Positions 1 through 13,729 of a DNA stretch of 64,000 nt are shown in pieces. The notes beneath the pieces were generated by a model, which was not told the DNA's origin, searched no databases, and saw only the letters and a list, made by a program, of their open reading frames with translations. Made by a program: the position numbers and the translations under genes. Every line of letters begins with the position of its first letter. The first letter of the stretch is position 1. The stretch comes from Terebella lapidaria (taxonomy: Eukaryota > Annelida > Polychaeta > Terebellida > Terebellidae): positions 21,267,106-21,331,105 of the forward strand of contig OX424560.1 of NCBI GenBank assembly GCA_949152475.1. Direction: 5' to 3'.

Positions 1-3000
1 TATTGCACAAGAGGAAAGTGCGCGTAATAAAAAAATACACTAGTATTGATGATCCCTGAAAGTTGATATCAATGTTCGAAATCTGGGATTGAAATATAAT
101 GTTCTGCTTTTTATTCGCATAATATCAGAAACCCATGAAGCTCAGTTATGAATTTCTGATAATATCGTTTCCGGGACAGAATACAGTAGGAGTTCTGCAT
201 CATGTACATTTTTATATTTAATTTATTTTGAGGAAACACTTCATGCTGACAATAACAGTGTGTTAGCCTGTTGAAATGAAGACTCTTTGATCTTGAGTTT
301 ATGTGCACCCACTAATGGCCCACATTGAATTGTGTGTTCAGATCTTGTTTGGAAGAAGAAAAAACAACAAAAGTTGTTTGCAGTGCTCTGAGCAACCTGA
401 AAAACCTATTTTTTTCGTTATTCGTCACACAAAACAGTTTTTGGACATCAGTAATGTCAGATATTGCACGAGCATACCAATGCTAGCTGCAAGATGATAG
501 TAGGGCATATTGACTTGACATGATCTCTGTATTGTGTACTGAGTTGATGATGGAATTAAAAGTTTTCACCACTGGGTTATAAATTTGCTTGGGGAAATAT
601 CACGTGAGTGATAGAACGACTATTCATCAGAAAGTATTCAATAGAAACCTGCCGCATTGTACTGAACAATTTGTCAAACTATTAGCAAATGCTAACATGA
701 CAGACCTAGATCAGATGCACAAGTAAATAATCTGTTCTATGATGTATAACATTAATTCTGTCGAATTCAATACCTGGAGTCATACATTAAAACAACTGTG
801 GATATAATGCACGACCTGTTATATAATTTTACAGCATTTGATGAATTGAAATTGTCTATCATTTATGGAAAATTACACTCGCAATATATTACCATTATTG
901 GATATTATATGGTGAAGTTTGTTTTTTTTGTTGGGGGGGGGGGTTGTTCCATGTGTGGGCACGTGCCCGCCAGATAAAAAATATCCATGTCTCCTTCCAT
1001 CTAATTTAGTTTATGCATCTAATATAGTAATAGAGTTAATGCATTTTCATATCCAATATTTGTAAGAAAAATGTGTAGGATGTGTGATATATCTTTTTAT
1101 TCTTGTGTGACAAAATTAATGAACAAGTTTTCATATTATACTCACATGCGAAAAAGGTCAATGTCAACACATCTCCAAAAGACATCTCGTTGTTCAAATA
1201 TAGACAAACCCTCATTGTGATTCACGCCATTAAGCACCGACCGTTCTGTTTTGTATCATTGTGTGCTTCTTGTGGCAAATGGTGTGACCTAATCCTACCC
1301 CTTCCGCCCACACAACTCTGACTGATTTATGCCCGCAAACTTGCAAAGTTTCTGGGGCAACTTCGTTAGAATTTTCATATAATAAAAAAATATTAGAATT
1401 CCAGACCCAGAAAAACAAATCAATGTATTGACATCGCATTTCGCAATATACGCAATTACCTCTAACCAATCAAAAGCATCAAATGGGAACTGTCAAACGT
1501 GCGGGTCGTGCCTAGTTTGGAAATAAAACTTACCATATTTTTTGCAAGATTGCAGCATGGATATGGTAGTTAAAACCCTAGTTGGTATAAATATATGTAC
1601 ATGAAAAAACTATACCTATCAGATATTGAGATTTGCTCACATGAGATGCAGATCAAAGTAGAATATCATATTCTGGTTCTGATAAATGGTGTTGCCACAG
1701 CAACACATAATACAGAATGACCAAGCTGTTTAGCATTTTATATTTGAACCAATGATATGGGATGCGTCTGGACATGTCGAACACAGTGCATCATTATAGG
1801 GTATTGAGATCATTAGATGCCGCTTGGGGTCTAACTCAAGGTGATTAGTTAGCTTCTAGATAATACCTACCTGACAGATTATCCCTTTTTTCAGCTATAT
1901 ATATATATATACAGTGTACTCTGTATAAACCGGATCTCCAGGGGACCAGGGAAAAATCCGATATGGACAGAGCGCCGGTTTATCAAGAGTCTGAAAAGAG
2001 AGAACATCGATCTTCCCATCCGATATGCAGATACTGACAGACTTCGTATTTCACTGTTGCACAACAAAACGTAACGAAATACCACCATATACGTGTACAC
2101 ATTATTCCTGAATAGCACCATTTCATGCACGGAATGGAAACATCATTCAAAAGCATGGGCCTTATTACTACCCTTAATGTCGTATTTATCTTATATACCC
2201 TGACGTCTTAAAAATACAGTGAATATATTGACCACAAGATTACTGCATCTAAAAAAACATACTGCCAATAATGAAGAATACCTAGATATTACTGATCAGC
2301 CAATTTGTCAGACTCTCCAAATATTTTTGCCGGAAATTACCTCAAGCAGAACATCATCCTGACGAACCATCCAGGCTAATTCAAGAACGGACCACACAAT
2401 ATGAAAAGCCGAGTTCGTGATAACGACATTTGAGTGGAGGTGTAAGCACGGCCAAAATTTCATTTTTACAACTAGTACTTCCAGGCAAATTAGTGCATGT
2501 AAGACAATTACTCTGCATGTATATGATTCCACCGCTACTACAATCACTGTCTGTGCTGGTCTGTATGTGTACAGTATGCAGAGGAAGATGAAATATGTCA
2601 ACGGATTTTTTTCAGATGTTGTGTAGAAGTAGCATCTCGTAGGGGTTTTTTTATATTTTAGGCAACCGTTCATACTGGCACTCACAGTGTCTTGATCCGA
2701 AGACTCTTTGATCTTTGAGTTTATAAATGCACTAATAGCCCACACTGGATGTGTGTTAGATCCTGTCTGTACTTGTCTGAAGAATCCAACGTCGAACTCC
2801 CGTATTTAATCATATAATAAAAGCACAACGCTGTTGATCAAAACGTGTAGTTATTATGAATGAATGAGCGTGACTGCTTACGTGGTATAAACACGAGAGC
2901 CATTTAGAGATGAGTTCTATTTAGAGATAACTTATCGTGATGGACAACATCAGTTCATTTGGAGCCAATGTCCAAAGGGGTGCACATGTAAGTAGCTTGA

Positions 3001-6000
3001 TCAATAACCACCGTAGACGCTATCGTACTTAGTATGTAAACTGTTGCATCATTGAACAAATTCAGTAAGCACGGCAATTACATTGACAATACATTTTTCC
3101 ATTTCTTGATATGATATTCTGAATTTCGAGATAAGCATTTGTATCAGTGTTTGCTCATTATGGTAATAGGTCCTATCTAACTCCTATCCTTTTCACCCAC
3201 ACCATATTCGCTGGGCGACACTCACCATATATAAACAATGATATGACAATCAATATCTGAGTAATCAAGTAGTTCCTGAGAAGAATAATCTAGATTGCAT
3301 CCTTATTAATCTGATAGCTGCCTGCATATCCCAACTCATTTTCCGGGTCAGTGAATATTAAGGTTATACCGTGAATAGATATCATTCATAGTTTGAGATC
3401 ACCTGTTCCTGATGCCTGCTTTCCCCTCACTCACTTTTGTCTTTCTCGAGATATATTTTACCGTTTAGTTCCCATGAAAGTGTCTAGAACGTGTTTAATT
3501 TGTAACATTCGTTATCAGAAGATATATTCGGAACACGACACACATAACAATTTATCAAGTTTCCCAGGCTTACAGCATGGACCACAATGCCTACAACCAA
3601 ACTGCATATTTATATTTGTGTATGCAAATGACTACCGAACTAAACACTTATCAAATGTGGGATTTGCTCACGTTAGGTACATCACGTTCGATCCGAGATC
3701 AGAGTAGAATATCATATTTTGCTTCTGTCAAATGCTTCTGCCACAGCAGCAGATAACATGTGACCAAGCTAAATAGCTTTCTAAATTGATGCAATGGTGT
3801 GGGATTCGTCTAGACTCGTGTAATACATTGCATCATTATCGAGAATTGGGATCATTAGATGTCGCTTGGGGTCTACTAGCTTAAGGCAATAAGTTAGCAA
3901 CTGGCTTCCGGAATATAGCAACTTGACGGATTATACTACTAATCCTAGCTTTCTATATCATTTTTATGCATTACTGCATATAATACAATTATTATAACAT
4001 ACAATATGATACTCAACACAGAACAAATGTGATAAATATTGATCAAAGTATTGGGTATACATGAATATATATCGGATATCAAATAAGATTGCAAAGAATG
4101 AGTATTACCCCTTATGCAGTACCTGCTGAAATCGTGAATAAAAATTTCTCTTGGTTTTATATGTATCTTTGTTTATGTATTGTGCTGTCACAAAAAACTC
4201 GATACCACTGTAAACTGATCATTATAAGGGTGTATGATGTCACCATTTGATGCACGAACTGGAATCTGAAAGAAACCTGTATTCAAATGTACGTGCACAA
4301 ATTTACTTATGTACCCTGATTTGTTATAAATACCCTGACATGACTATAAATCAACACAAGATTACCGCCTCCAAGACGCAAATACATTCTTCCAAAATTG
4401 AAGAAAGCCTGGACAGCCAATTTGTCAGACTCTTCAACAATTTTTGCGAAAAATTACGTCAAACGGTTTATCATCCATGCGAACCATTCCAGCTAATTCA
4501 GGAACGAAGTGAATAATATGCAAAGCAACATTCGTGATCACTGCATTGGAGTGGATGGTACAAACACGAGCGATATTTCATTTTTGCTGCTGCTTTTTTT
4601 GCAAATGAGCGCATGCTAGACATGCTTGACCTCACTGCTTTACAATTAGACTCAACTCGTTAGGCACATCCTGAATAAACATACCCTCAGACCAGAAAAT
4701 GGCCAGGCAGGCGCGGTGATATTCATGTAACTTATAACATTGATATATGGACTTTTCTCAAATATTAACGACCATGCAAAAGATATATCAAAAACTTCCG
4801 GTAACCCTGGATTTTACGCCTATTGGTAAATTTTATTTCATGAACTAAATTTAATTAAACAAATCAATTGCACTCTGTAACAAATAATGACAATGCATAG
4901 CAATAAGTCTACTGTCTTCCTCCATATTACATCTTTGATCAGAACATACAGAAAACACATGATTAGGTAAAAAATACAATAGTAACTAAGAAATATGGCA
5001 TCGCAACTTCTGCAATTCAGCAGTTTATTGTAGCATCATGCAGTTTTTCCTCATATTTTACTTAGGAAACACTTCATACTGACTTTACAGTTTGTTGGCG
5101 TAGTGGATCTGAAATTTCTTTCATCCTTAATAGATGCACTAATGGCCACACTGTGTGTGTTTAGGACGTGGCTGTACTTGTTCCATCGTAAATGACAAAT
5201 CCATCTTCCCAGGTCAACTTCCTACCCGGTCGAGTCCAAATGCCTTTGTGTGAAAAATTTGTTAGTGGAAACTTTGCCTAAGTTGGGAAATAAATATTCA
5301 CCCAGAAATATGCAGAAAGATGTGCGTTCAAATATATAAAATAGCAACTGATATATTTTGTCATATGAATATATAAAGCAAAACGCTGCTAATAAAACAG
5401 ATACCCGAGTAGACTATAAATCAATGAACGTGACTGTTTACGTGATATTGACATGAGAGTAACTTATGGACAACTTCTTGTTTTGTAGTGGAGAACATGG
5501 ATTCAATTGAAAGCAAAACCTAAAGAGATGCACAATTTTGTGTCCTGAATAATAGTATCCAGTATGGATGCTTTAGTACATAGTATATACATGTAGCTTG
5601 GCGTCGTGTTTCAAACAAAACCCACCAATCATGGCAATTACATTGAAAATGCATTTCTATTACTTGATATTATATCCTGAACTACGAGATGGTAGATCCA
5701 CACGTGAACACGCACATACATGACAAAAACATCTAAATCTATAACTATCTCCCACTCTGTAATGGATCCATTCTTCGAAATCTTGTCAATTTCATCATTT
5801 ATTTCGTGTTATGTATTCATATTAACTGTTTGTGGAATCATATTTGATTCTATTAAGATCTACATGTATTCTATGAAATATTTCTGCTAAACTGGACACG
5901 TGGATATCAGGCATAAAATCTTAAACCAAAATAAGTTTTTTTAACTATTAGGCTTTGAAGTGGGATTCGTCTAGACTGAAAATTCGGATTTATCGGGTAT

Positions 6001-7824
6001 GGGGATCGTTAGATGTCGCTTATGATATGTCTCACGGTGGAGAGTCAGCAACATGCTTTTGATTTCATTGAAATTGTTATCTACCGAGAGCGAGTGTGCC
6101 TGGGTTATAATGTAAATGCAAGTTGGTAATTTGTTATACACCCTGAATTTCTAACAATTCATACTACAGTGACTATGACTGTTATCCAAAGATGCAGTAC
6201 TGCCTCCAAGATGCAGAAACGTACGTGCTACCAAACACAAAACTGGATGGCTTTTGCTGTGCAGCCAGTTCGTCTCACTCTCCAGATATTTTTGCTCGAA
6301 ATTACATCGTGCACTTCACCACCCATGTAAGCCATTCAGGATAATTCAAGAACGAATTGCACAAAATGCAAAACCGAATCCAAAACCACCATGTTGAAGG
6401 TAATGTTCTAAGACATGAGCTACGAACTATCTTCACTACTAGACGTGTCTCGCAATTTTGGCAATTGTTAAACGAATTTCCACGTGTATGACCCCATGAA
6501 CGTCTGACCGACTTGTAAATTGGTTTCCCCTCTCTACGAATGAATTCTGAATAAGGCATACTTCATCATCTTTGGAATTAATGTGAAACCATTGACTATT
6601 GTATCATTACATACATAACAAGAAAATACAGCTAACTGCGGGAGATGACATTAGAGCTCGAGCACATCATCAGCACCACGACAGCTGAATGCATCTTACA
6701 CAACGTTAATCCTCCCCCCCCCCCCCACCTACCATATCCTCCCCACATGATTTCAATTCATTCCCGTATATTATGATGGGAACTTATCCTTCTTCATTCA
6801 TATTCCTAATAAGTAAACATTTATTTTGAACTCAATGAAACGAATATGCCTGCTAAAATGTTATTGAACCTCAATAAAATATCCCTAAAAATATGGGAAA
6901 CTATGAGCAATATCTGCATCTGAGATCGAGATGTAGCCTAACATATGCCCAATGGACAAATTGAAAGACCAGTTCGAAAAAAAAGGTTTCACAACCCAGC
7001 ATGAAACACTTTGTCAAGTGATAAAATACGTCAAATTACGGTAAATGTAACCGTGGTATCGCAGACGAATCGTTGTTTTTATTTCATATCGTGAAAGACA
7101 GCCACACGCGAGCTTAAATCGTGCATGCATGCACGAATTGCTGCACAGAAAATATGTGTTCCAAAATACGCATCATTGCGGTAAAATTTGCTTTGCATTC
7201 TGGGAACGTCAATTTCCATCGCCTCCGCCATTTTGGGACGTTTTTAGATAAATGGAGCATTTTACGTAATTTTCTGAAACCTAACACATCGATTCATGCA
7301 TTATATATCTGTGGAATATTCAAAGTTCTAGAGTCGCTGAATTCTTGATGTGGTTTGCGGTTGAGTTTACAATGCCAACGGATATAGACGTTATTAATGC
7401 GACTGACAATCAATATCTTTTGCCCAGTGTAATTTCAATGCGGATGATATAAAACATGCTATTTTGACCATCAAACTCCCATCAAGTGTTTAGGAAAATC
7501 CCAAAACAGGCAGTAGGTTATTGTTCTATGATAGGTAATCTAACCGTAGTCAAGAAACTGTACCCTAAAACGCTGTCAGTTTTCTATGTAAGCTACATTT
7601 GATTGGCGGTGTATAACGTTCATGATCTGTATGAATATCGACTGGCTCTTCAATATGACCATTGAACAAGCATTGTAGTCGTGGATAGAACCTACACAAC
7701 AATTTTCAGCGCAATCCATTACCAAACTGTAGAGTTATAGGCCAAACAAAACATACCAGAATTCTGCTGATAAGGCATGGATCCTGACTGATAAGCATCC
7801 TTAACAATAACAATGACATTATAA
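1..7824. repeat. Diverged short repeat units, no gene seen
   Basis: No convincing coding sequence: all open frames are below 150 codons and lack recognisable domains. The stretch is made of about three diverged units of 2-3 kb. One module (containing GAAACACTTCAT and, further on, GAAGACTCTTTGATC) recurs near 195-350, 2625-2780 and 5025-5185. Another (GGGATTCGTCTAGAC, then GATCATTAGATG or close variants) recurs near 1735-1840, 3780-3890 and 5945-6030. A third, with a pyrimidine-rich CCTA/CCCACAC block, is near 1255-1330 and 3175-3300. The same modules occur in the larger units further right. Poly-G (about 937-949) and poly-C (about 6713-6726) runs are simple sequence. Confidence 0.6.
7040..7345 (-). 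repeat. Dispersed repeat, copy 1 (inverted relative to 25.9 kb)
   Basis: The reverse complement of this stretch matches 25,915-26,210 over roughly 300 bases, including GCAAAGCAAA, GACGTTCCCAGAATGC and AATATTCCACAGAT. Neither copy encodes a recognisable protein. It is probably a transposon fragment; no terminal repeats or target duplication could be fixed. Confidence 0.7.
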
Positions 7825-10477
7825 TTTACTTGATTAAATAATTATACTGGATGTGTAGGATGTCGTGATTATATTTGCTGATTCACCTTCCTGTAGGTGC
7901 ATCTTGGATGCAATGTAGGACAACGGATTTTTGCAGATGTAAAAATAGCAGTATCATCATGCAGTCGAAACATGTGATTGAAGCTGTATGCGTTGCGTTT
8001 GTATGCGTACAATATAAATCTGGGAGGTACAATTTGTTGCGTAGAAGTAGCATCCTGTAGTTCTTTTCTTCATATTTTACGTAGAGTGGGAAACACTTAA
8101 TACTAAATCTTACAGTGTGTTAGCGGAGTGGATCTGAAGACTCTTTGATCTTTCAGTTTTGAAATGCATAATGGCCCACATTGGCTGTGTGTTTAGATTT
8201 TGTCAGTACTTGTGCGATCGTAACTGAAGAACTATTCTTATTGGAACGCTTTATTCAATTGGAATTGACTTACTAAATTCGTCATTCAGTGCATAACACT
8301 TTCAGATATCATTGACCTTGGATTTGCAAAACACACACACCACCATTATTGTAATCTGATCAATAACAGACTAGTATTGAGTTGACTTGATCAAAAAAGT
8401 ATTGGATTGATAAAGCTATTGGGTTTATGACTGGGCGAGATACATGTATATATTATCACGAACGTGTCCCATATCTAGGTTATTCCAACTTCTACTGGGC
8501 TATAAATTTGCTATAGGAAACATTACGCAAGTGATGAATCTTGGATTCACCGAATCATATTCACCCAGAAATATGCAATGAAGGCGTGTTCTCCGCGTAT
8601 TAAATAGCGATTGATATGATTTATCACAGAAATGATAAGCAAACGCTGCCAGTTAAGCAAATACATGTGTAGATATTATAAATGAATGAACGTGACTGTT
8701 TAGGTGGATTGAAACGAGAGCCACTTGCCAACATTTTTGTTTGTGATGGAGAACATCAGTTTAGTTGAAACCAATACCTAAAGGAATGATTAAGTCTTGT
8801 GATTAGTAGCCAATGTGGTTGCTCTCTTAATTATTATATAACTTGGCATCGTTTGTGAAAAAAATTAATTCAATATCACAGCATTTATATTGATATCACT
8901 TGATATTATATCCTGAACTGAACAACTGATTATCTATCTACATACCACACTGGAATTTATATTATTTTCGATGTGTATTGTATTGGATTCATTCTTCCAA
9001 AATCTGGTAGCCCAGTGATTCATATGTTTGTCTTGTGTGAAATGTTTCGTATTCCTATCGTGTTTCTGTTGTTGTAGGCCCATATTCATAACATAAATAT
9101 CATTTTTTAAATAGATGCGTCACAATACATTGCCTGATCAGCCCCTTATCGATAAGATGGTACATACATTTTGGGTCGTAATTCACTTCTACAAGCACCG
9201 AGCACAGTGTTTACTCCTGGTGTCACAAGGTGCGACCTAAGTCTTACCTCTTCCACCCACACCATTCTCACTGAGCTCGGTAATCGAGTAGTCTCTGAGA
9301 ATTTTAAGCTGGTTTGGAATCTTCCTCAACTGAGGAAACACAGGTTGGACATTTCAACAAATTAGATACATGTAGTCTATGTTAGATAGTCTATCGGATT
9401 TGCACAAGTCAGTAGGTTATAAGGGTGTTTCATATACATGTAATACATGTAGATACCCGAAGGTATTTGACAATACCTTAGGGTATAGCCATTTGGTTAG
9501 CCATTCCTGACATCTATTTCCCCACCTTCGTTTCTCCCGAGATGGACTGCACACTTTAATCCCCAACAGATGAAAAAATGTGTAGAACCTACACACCAAT
9601 TAAGGACTCGTGTCTAATCCTGGTGTTGAAAGGGATTGTCACCTGATACCAAAGTTAATTTATAACTTTCGGTTCACGAAAGTATATTTGGAACACACAC
9701 ACCAAGCAAATTATCATATTTCCGAGTCTTACAACAAGTTTTGTGATGGCTGCAACCAAAGTGCATAAAATTTGCACTAAATTTATATTATGCATAAAGT
9801 GCATAAAATTTGCACTACTCAAAAAAGTTATGATGACTACCAAATACTATACTTATCAGATGTTGGGATTTAATTTGGGAAATTAGGTAGACCCGAGTGT
9901 TTGGGGATATCAGAGTTTTGTATCATGTTTTCGTCAGTGACTTCTCTGTAGAGTTTCATGTCATCTAACTTGTCATGGGCCACACCACCTACCCAAATAT
10001 ATATTTGACATTATGGCAGCAATGTCATGTGACAGGAAGCTCCAAGAGGGGTAATTGTTTGTGTGATATTGTAATAAGTGTGCTTACAAATTTTACAATT
10101 CGATTGTATCACCATTTTAACTGGCACGTCTGTGTGATGAGTTTGTATTATGTGTACAACAAACAGTTACCACAATGAAGGAAGCATGGCAAATATACAT
10201 ACGATTATATTGTATGCTATATTGATATAGAATTTTTATCATGTGGTTTGCATAGAAAATGATAAAAATCATGCATGTCTAAAAAAAAACTTCGTTCAGT
10301 GGTCTTCCATTTCAACCACTGAACGAAATACATGACAAGCTGGCTATTTTTTACATCATGATGAGGATTTTGACCTTTGGTCATTATCGGACATATGACA
10401 AACCGGCAACACCAAGCTGCGTCATGTGGTACAATTTAATAATATTGAACAAACCATTTACTCAATGAATATAAGTG

Positions 10478-11602
10478 TAATACCAAGGATCTTCTATAAT
10501 AGGATATCCAACTCTGCCCAAAAAGGCGTGATTACGTAATATGACGTAAATCTGATTTGAGCGTGTTGAAACGGTGCCGGGCGCTAATAATCAGAATGTG
10601 TACATCGACTTGTAATAAACATGAGCAGAATTGTGAACCATATATCGAAACCAATTATAGGTGATTGCATTGAGTGGGGGTATGGCCTAAATTTCTTCAG
10701 CAATATTCAGCATTCGCGTTGCCGATGATGTGGTATTAGGGTCGGGATTTGTAAGTGTCCGCTTTTATGTTTGTATGTGAATCGAAGGCTATAACTCGAA
10801 AGATTTTGATCCAATCGTATTTAAATTCCAGCAATGGGAGTAATAACCTCTCGGCCTAGAAATTTTCAGTTTCCATGGAAATCGGTTGATTTTCGTTGCC
10901 ATGGCAACCGTTCAAAATCCTGAAATGCCATTTTATTGCCATCGAAAACGCCTGTAAAACGGACCCACTCTTGGTGACAATAAAATTTGCCCCTCATTTA
11001 AAAAAAACACATACTCGAGAGCAAGTTCTGTTGTAACTCTGGTGGTAATTTGCAGGTGAAAGGTAAATTCTTTTCAGATTTTTGAGACAGGACATCTACC
11101 TCCAAGTTTAGTAAAAATTGAGTATTGCAATGATATTAGAACGGTTCTCATACCGACAGTTTTTATAGGATTTCTTTGGAAACAGGATATTTCCGAGATA
11201 TTGATTCATACTTCTAAGTCCTAAATTTCTGGAACGATTGAATGGTAACTTTTCAAATTATTGACGTGGATTGGCTCAAAAACACGCATACTGACATGCA
11301 CGTGCTTAGACCACATCAAAAATATTTTCGCAAGCGGGGAGAAAGACAAACTATGGATGACAATGAAGCACCACCCCCACGCGTGCCCTCCAAAAACACT
11401 GAGCTCAATCCCGAGGCCCGATCTTGTATGATGTCACTATGATCTGATGATCGACGTGATAAGCAGTATGAAAAACTCAATTTCGAGCACCTGTCACCGT
11501 TTTGACACGCTCAAATGAAATTTCGTCATTATACGAAAACACATATTTTACGTCCACATTGAGCGGAGTTGGACATCCTATTATAGACGATCCTTGGTAA
11601 TA
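10478..11602. mobile_element. Non-autonomous DNA transposon, ~1.1 kb, long terminal inverted repeats
   Basis: The left end reads TACCAAGGATCTTCTATAAT and the right end is its near-exact reverse complement (CCTTGGTA at the end). Similarity between the ends continues inward about 110 bases, including a shared TTTGAGCGTGT block. The paralogous site at about 16,384-16,395 lacks the whole element. Flanking TACTC occurs on both sides (near 10,460 and 11,600), so that may be the target duplication, which would move the left boundary outward by some bases. The interior has no transposase-like frame, so the element must have been moved in trans. Superfamily not identified. Confidence 0.75.
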
Positions 11603-12932
11603 CTCTCAGAGGAAAAGCAGTCTAGCTGTCACTACAATGATCAGTAGCTGAAACAACCAGTAACTTCTAGAATTGCATCCTTCACCGAAATAGGACGATA
11701 CTTCCCAGACATCCAGTGGTAAACAACGATAACATACCTTCACTACTATTTTCTTTCTTTTTTCAAACAGTGCATCAATACTACACATTTTGTATGGAAC
11801 AGGATGCATACATATAATTCAAAGTTTAATCTAGCTAACAGTATAAATGCCATAGTAATCAGCTTCTATCGAATATTTCTGCTACAGGGGACACGTGGAT
11901 ATTAGGCATATAATCATTAAACAAGCTAAGTAGCATTATGATTTGAACCATTAAGCTTTGAAGTGGGATTCGTCTAGACATGTATAAAAAAATGGATCAT
12001 TGGGTATTGAGATCGTTAGATGTCGCTTGTTATCTGCCTCACGGTGGAGAGTCAGCAGCAACATGATCCTTGGGTTCACTGAAATATTTATTCACCAAGA
12101 GAGAGCACCTGGATTATAATGTATGATGCAAGTTGGCAATTTGTCATATACCCTGAATTTTTAACTTCATTTTAGCGTAACTATATTAGCCAAATAGTAA
12201 TCTCTCCATGATGTAAAAACGTACACGCCACAAAGAGCAAAGAAAATGCGGTTTCCACTGCGCAGCCAATTGTCAAACTCCTCAGATATTTTTTGCTCGA
12301 AATTAACTCGAGTAGTTCAGCGCCCACGTAAGCTATTCAAGCTAATTCAAGAACGAATTGAACAATATACAAACCCGAATTCGTGACCATCATGTTGACG
12401 TTAATGGTATACGTAGTACCCGACTAACGTGCCGTTTTCAATACTAGGCGTTTCTCCTAATCAGCCCGTTACCTGACACATTACTATAAACAGGTAACTT
12501 CCGCTGATGAAACGGAGTAAAACTCCACGTATTGTGTTCGAGACAAACCACGAAATGTCATATCAGGCGCCCTGTTACAAGCCAAATACCGTGCCCAAAC
12601 ATAGAGTCAGACGACATGCTTCGAGTAACTTCGAGTTGAATTTCACCCTGTTACTTAAATTGACTCCCTCAATCGGCACAAACTGTTACTACATGTATTT
12701 TCGAGTTTGTGTCTGTAATATTCATCAATGTCCAACGCATAGACAGATGTATGTGCATAACCATTAGTCCATCACTAATGCATATAATCCGGGATCCATC
12801 ATAGATGTAACCGTCTCAGCACACTTCATAACAGGGCTGTGGTTTATCAATATCAATATTGCCTAGGGCAGATGCATGATCACAGTCTCTGGATGATTAT
12901 AATTAGTAACAGGCATCAACATCAAATACATT

Positions 12933-13143
12933 CAGTGGGGTCCAAAAGTCTTAGACCACCTCGAGAGTGTCATCACATTTCGATGTTCTGCATTCCTGAT
13001 GTTATTTGTGCTTGCATGTACATAGACGAAAGTGACTGAAAGTACAAATAACAGCTAACTTACTTGAAATAAATTATATTTCAGTGATAGGTTTTTAAAA
13101 AGGTGATACTTTCAGGGTGGTGTAAGTAAAAAACACCCCACTG
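12933..13143. mobile_element. Tc1/mariner-like MITE, 211 bp
   Basis: The stretch starts CAGTGGGGT and ends ACCCCACTG, with a second block of imperfect inverted match (ACCACC) about 28 bases in. The right flank is TA and the left flank is TT, a likely decayed TA. The paralogous position near 18,350 reads CATAGG with no insertion, so this is a filled site versus an empty one. TA targets and CAGTG-type ends are typical of Tc1/mariner elements. It is too short to code for a transposase. Confidence 0.75.
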
Positions 13144-13729
13144 TAGGTGAATATATATGTTCATACTCCGAGTCCATCAGTAATGCCTATATAGCAAAGA
13201 ACACATAGTACTGAAGGTTCCATCATTGATTGCCACGTCCAATCAATTTACAGAAGAGGACTGACTAAATCATCAATATCAATTGCCCAGGGCAAATGCA
13301 TTACGTCTGTGCGATTATCTTTAATTATCAGCTGTTACACATTAACAGCGAACGGGAAAGGGAAAGGAACGTTCCACCACTGTACACAACAGTGACAACT
13401 GAAAACAATTCGAATGCTACTAGATGTAATAACTATATATATATTACCATGTATAGCTCATATATCTTGGAGTCTATGTATCTTTGCCGATGGATCTTGA
13501 TGAACTTGACAGAATGACGGCACAAATAATTACCGTGACTCCCTGTATTTTGATTACCTCATTCCATAATTATATATAGTGACATTTGTGTGAAAATGAA
13601 TGTGTTCGTACTGGGTGGAGTCAAGCAGTCATTTGGGCTCACTTTGTGAATGAAAGTGAAATTAGTCATTGCTCTTCAAACCTGTGTTCATGGGCCAACT
13701 TGGGTAATTGTCACAGAACAATGGCTACC

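Larger units (their letters stand above)
7825..13729. repeat. Large duplication unit, left copy (paralogous to 13.7-19.0 kb)
   Basis: This unit aligns with 13,730-19,030 across its length, apart from insertions. For example, 9,165-9,365 matches 15,056-15,265, and 11,606-12,500 matches 16,390-17,540. Both copies have conceptual frames that look alike (9,171-9,365 and 15,062-15,265), but these belong to the repeat and resemble no known protein. The left copy carries two insertions absent from the right copy, at 10,478 and 12,933. No gene was recognised. Confidence 0.75.

Noticed and set aside
937..949. Poly-G run, with similar poly-C runs near 6,715, 38,772 and 48,690
   Set aside because: These are simple homopolymers with no associated structure.
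2308..2745. 145-codon minus-strand frame, the longest in the left half
   Set aside because: It overlaps a recurring repeat module whose other copies have stops in this frame; the translation resembles nothing known.
12503..12525. CTGATGAAACGGAG with a small helix
   Set aside because: There is no GAAA core, and the paralogous copy near 17,860 has lost the CTGATGA word.
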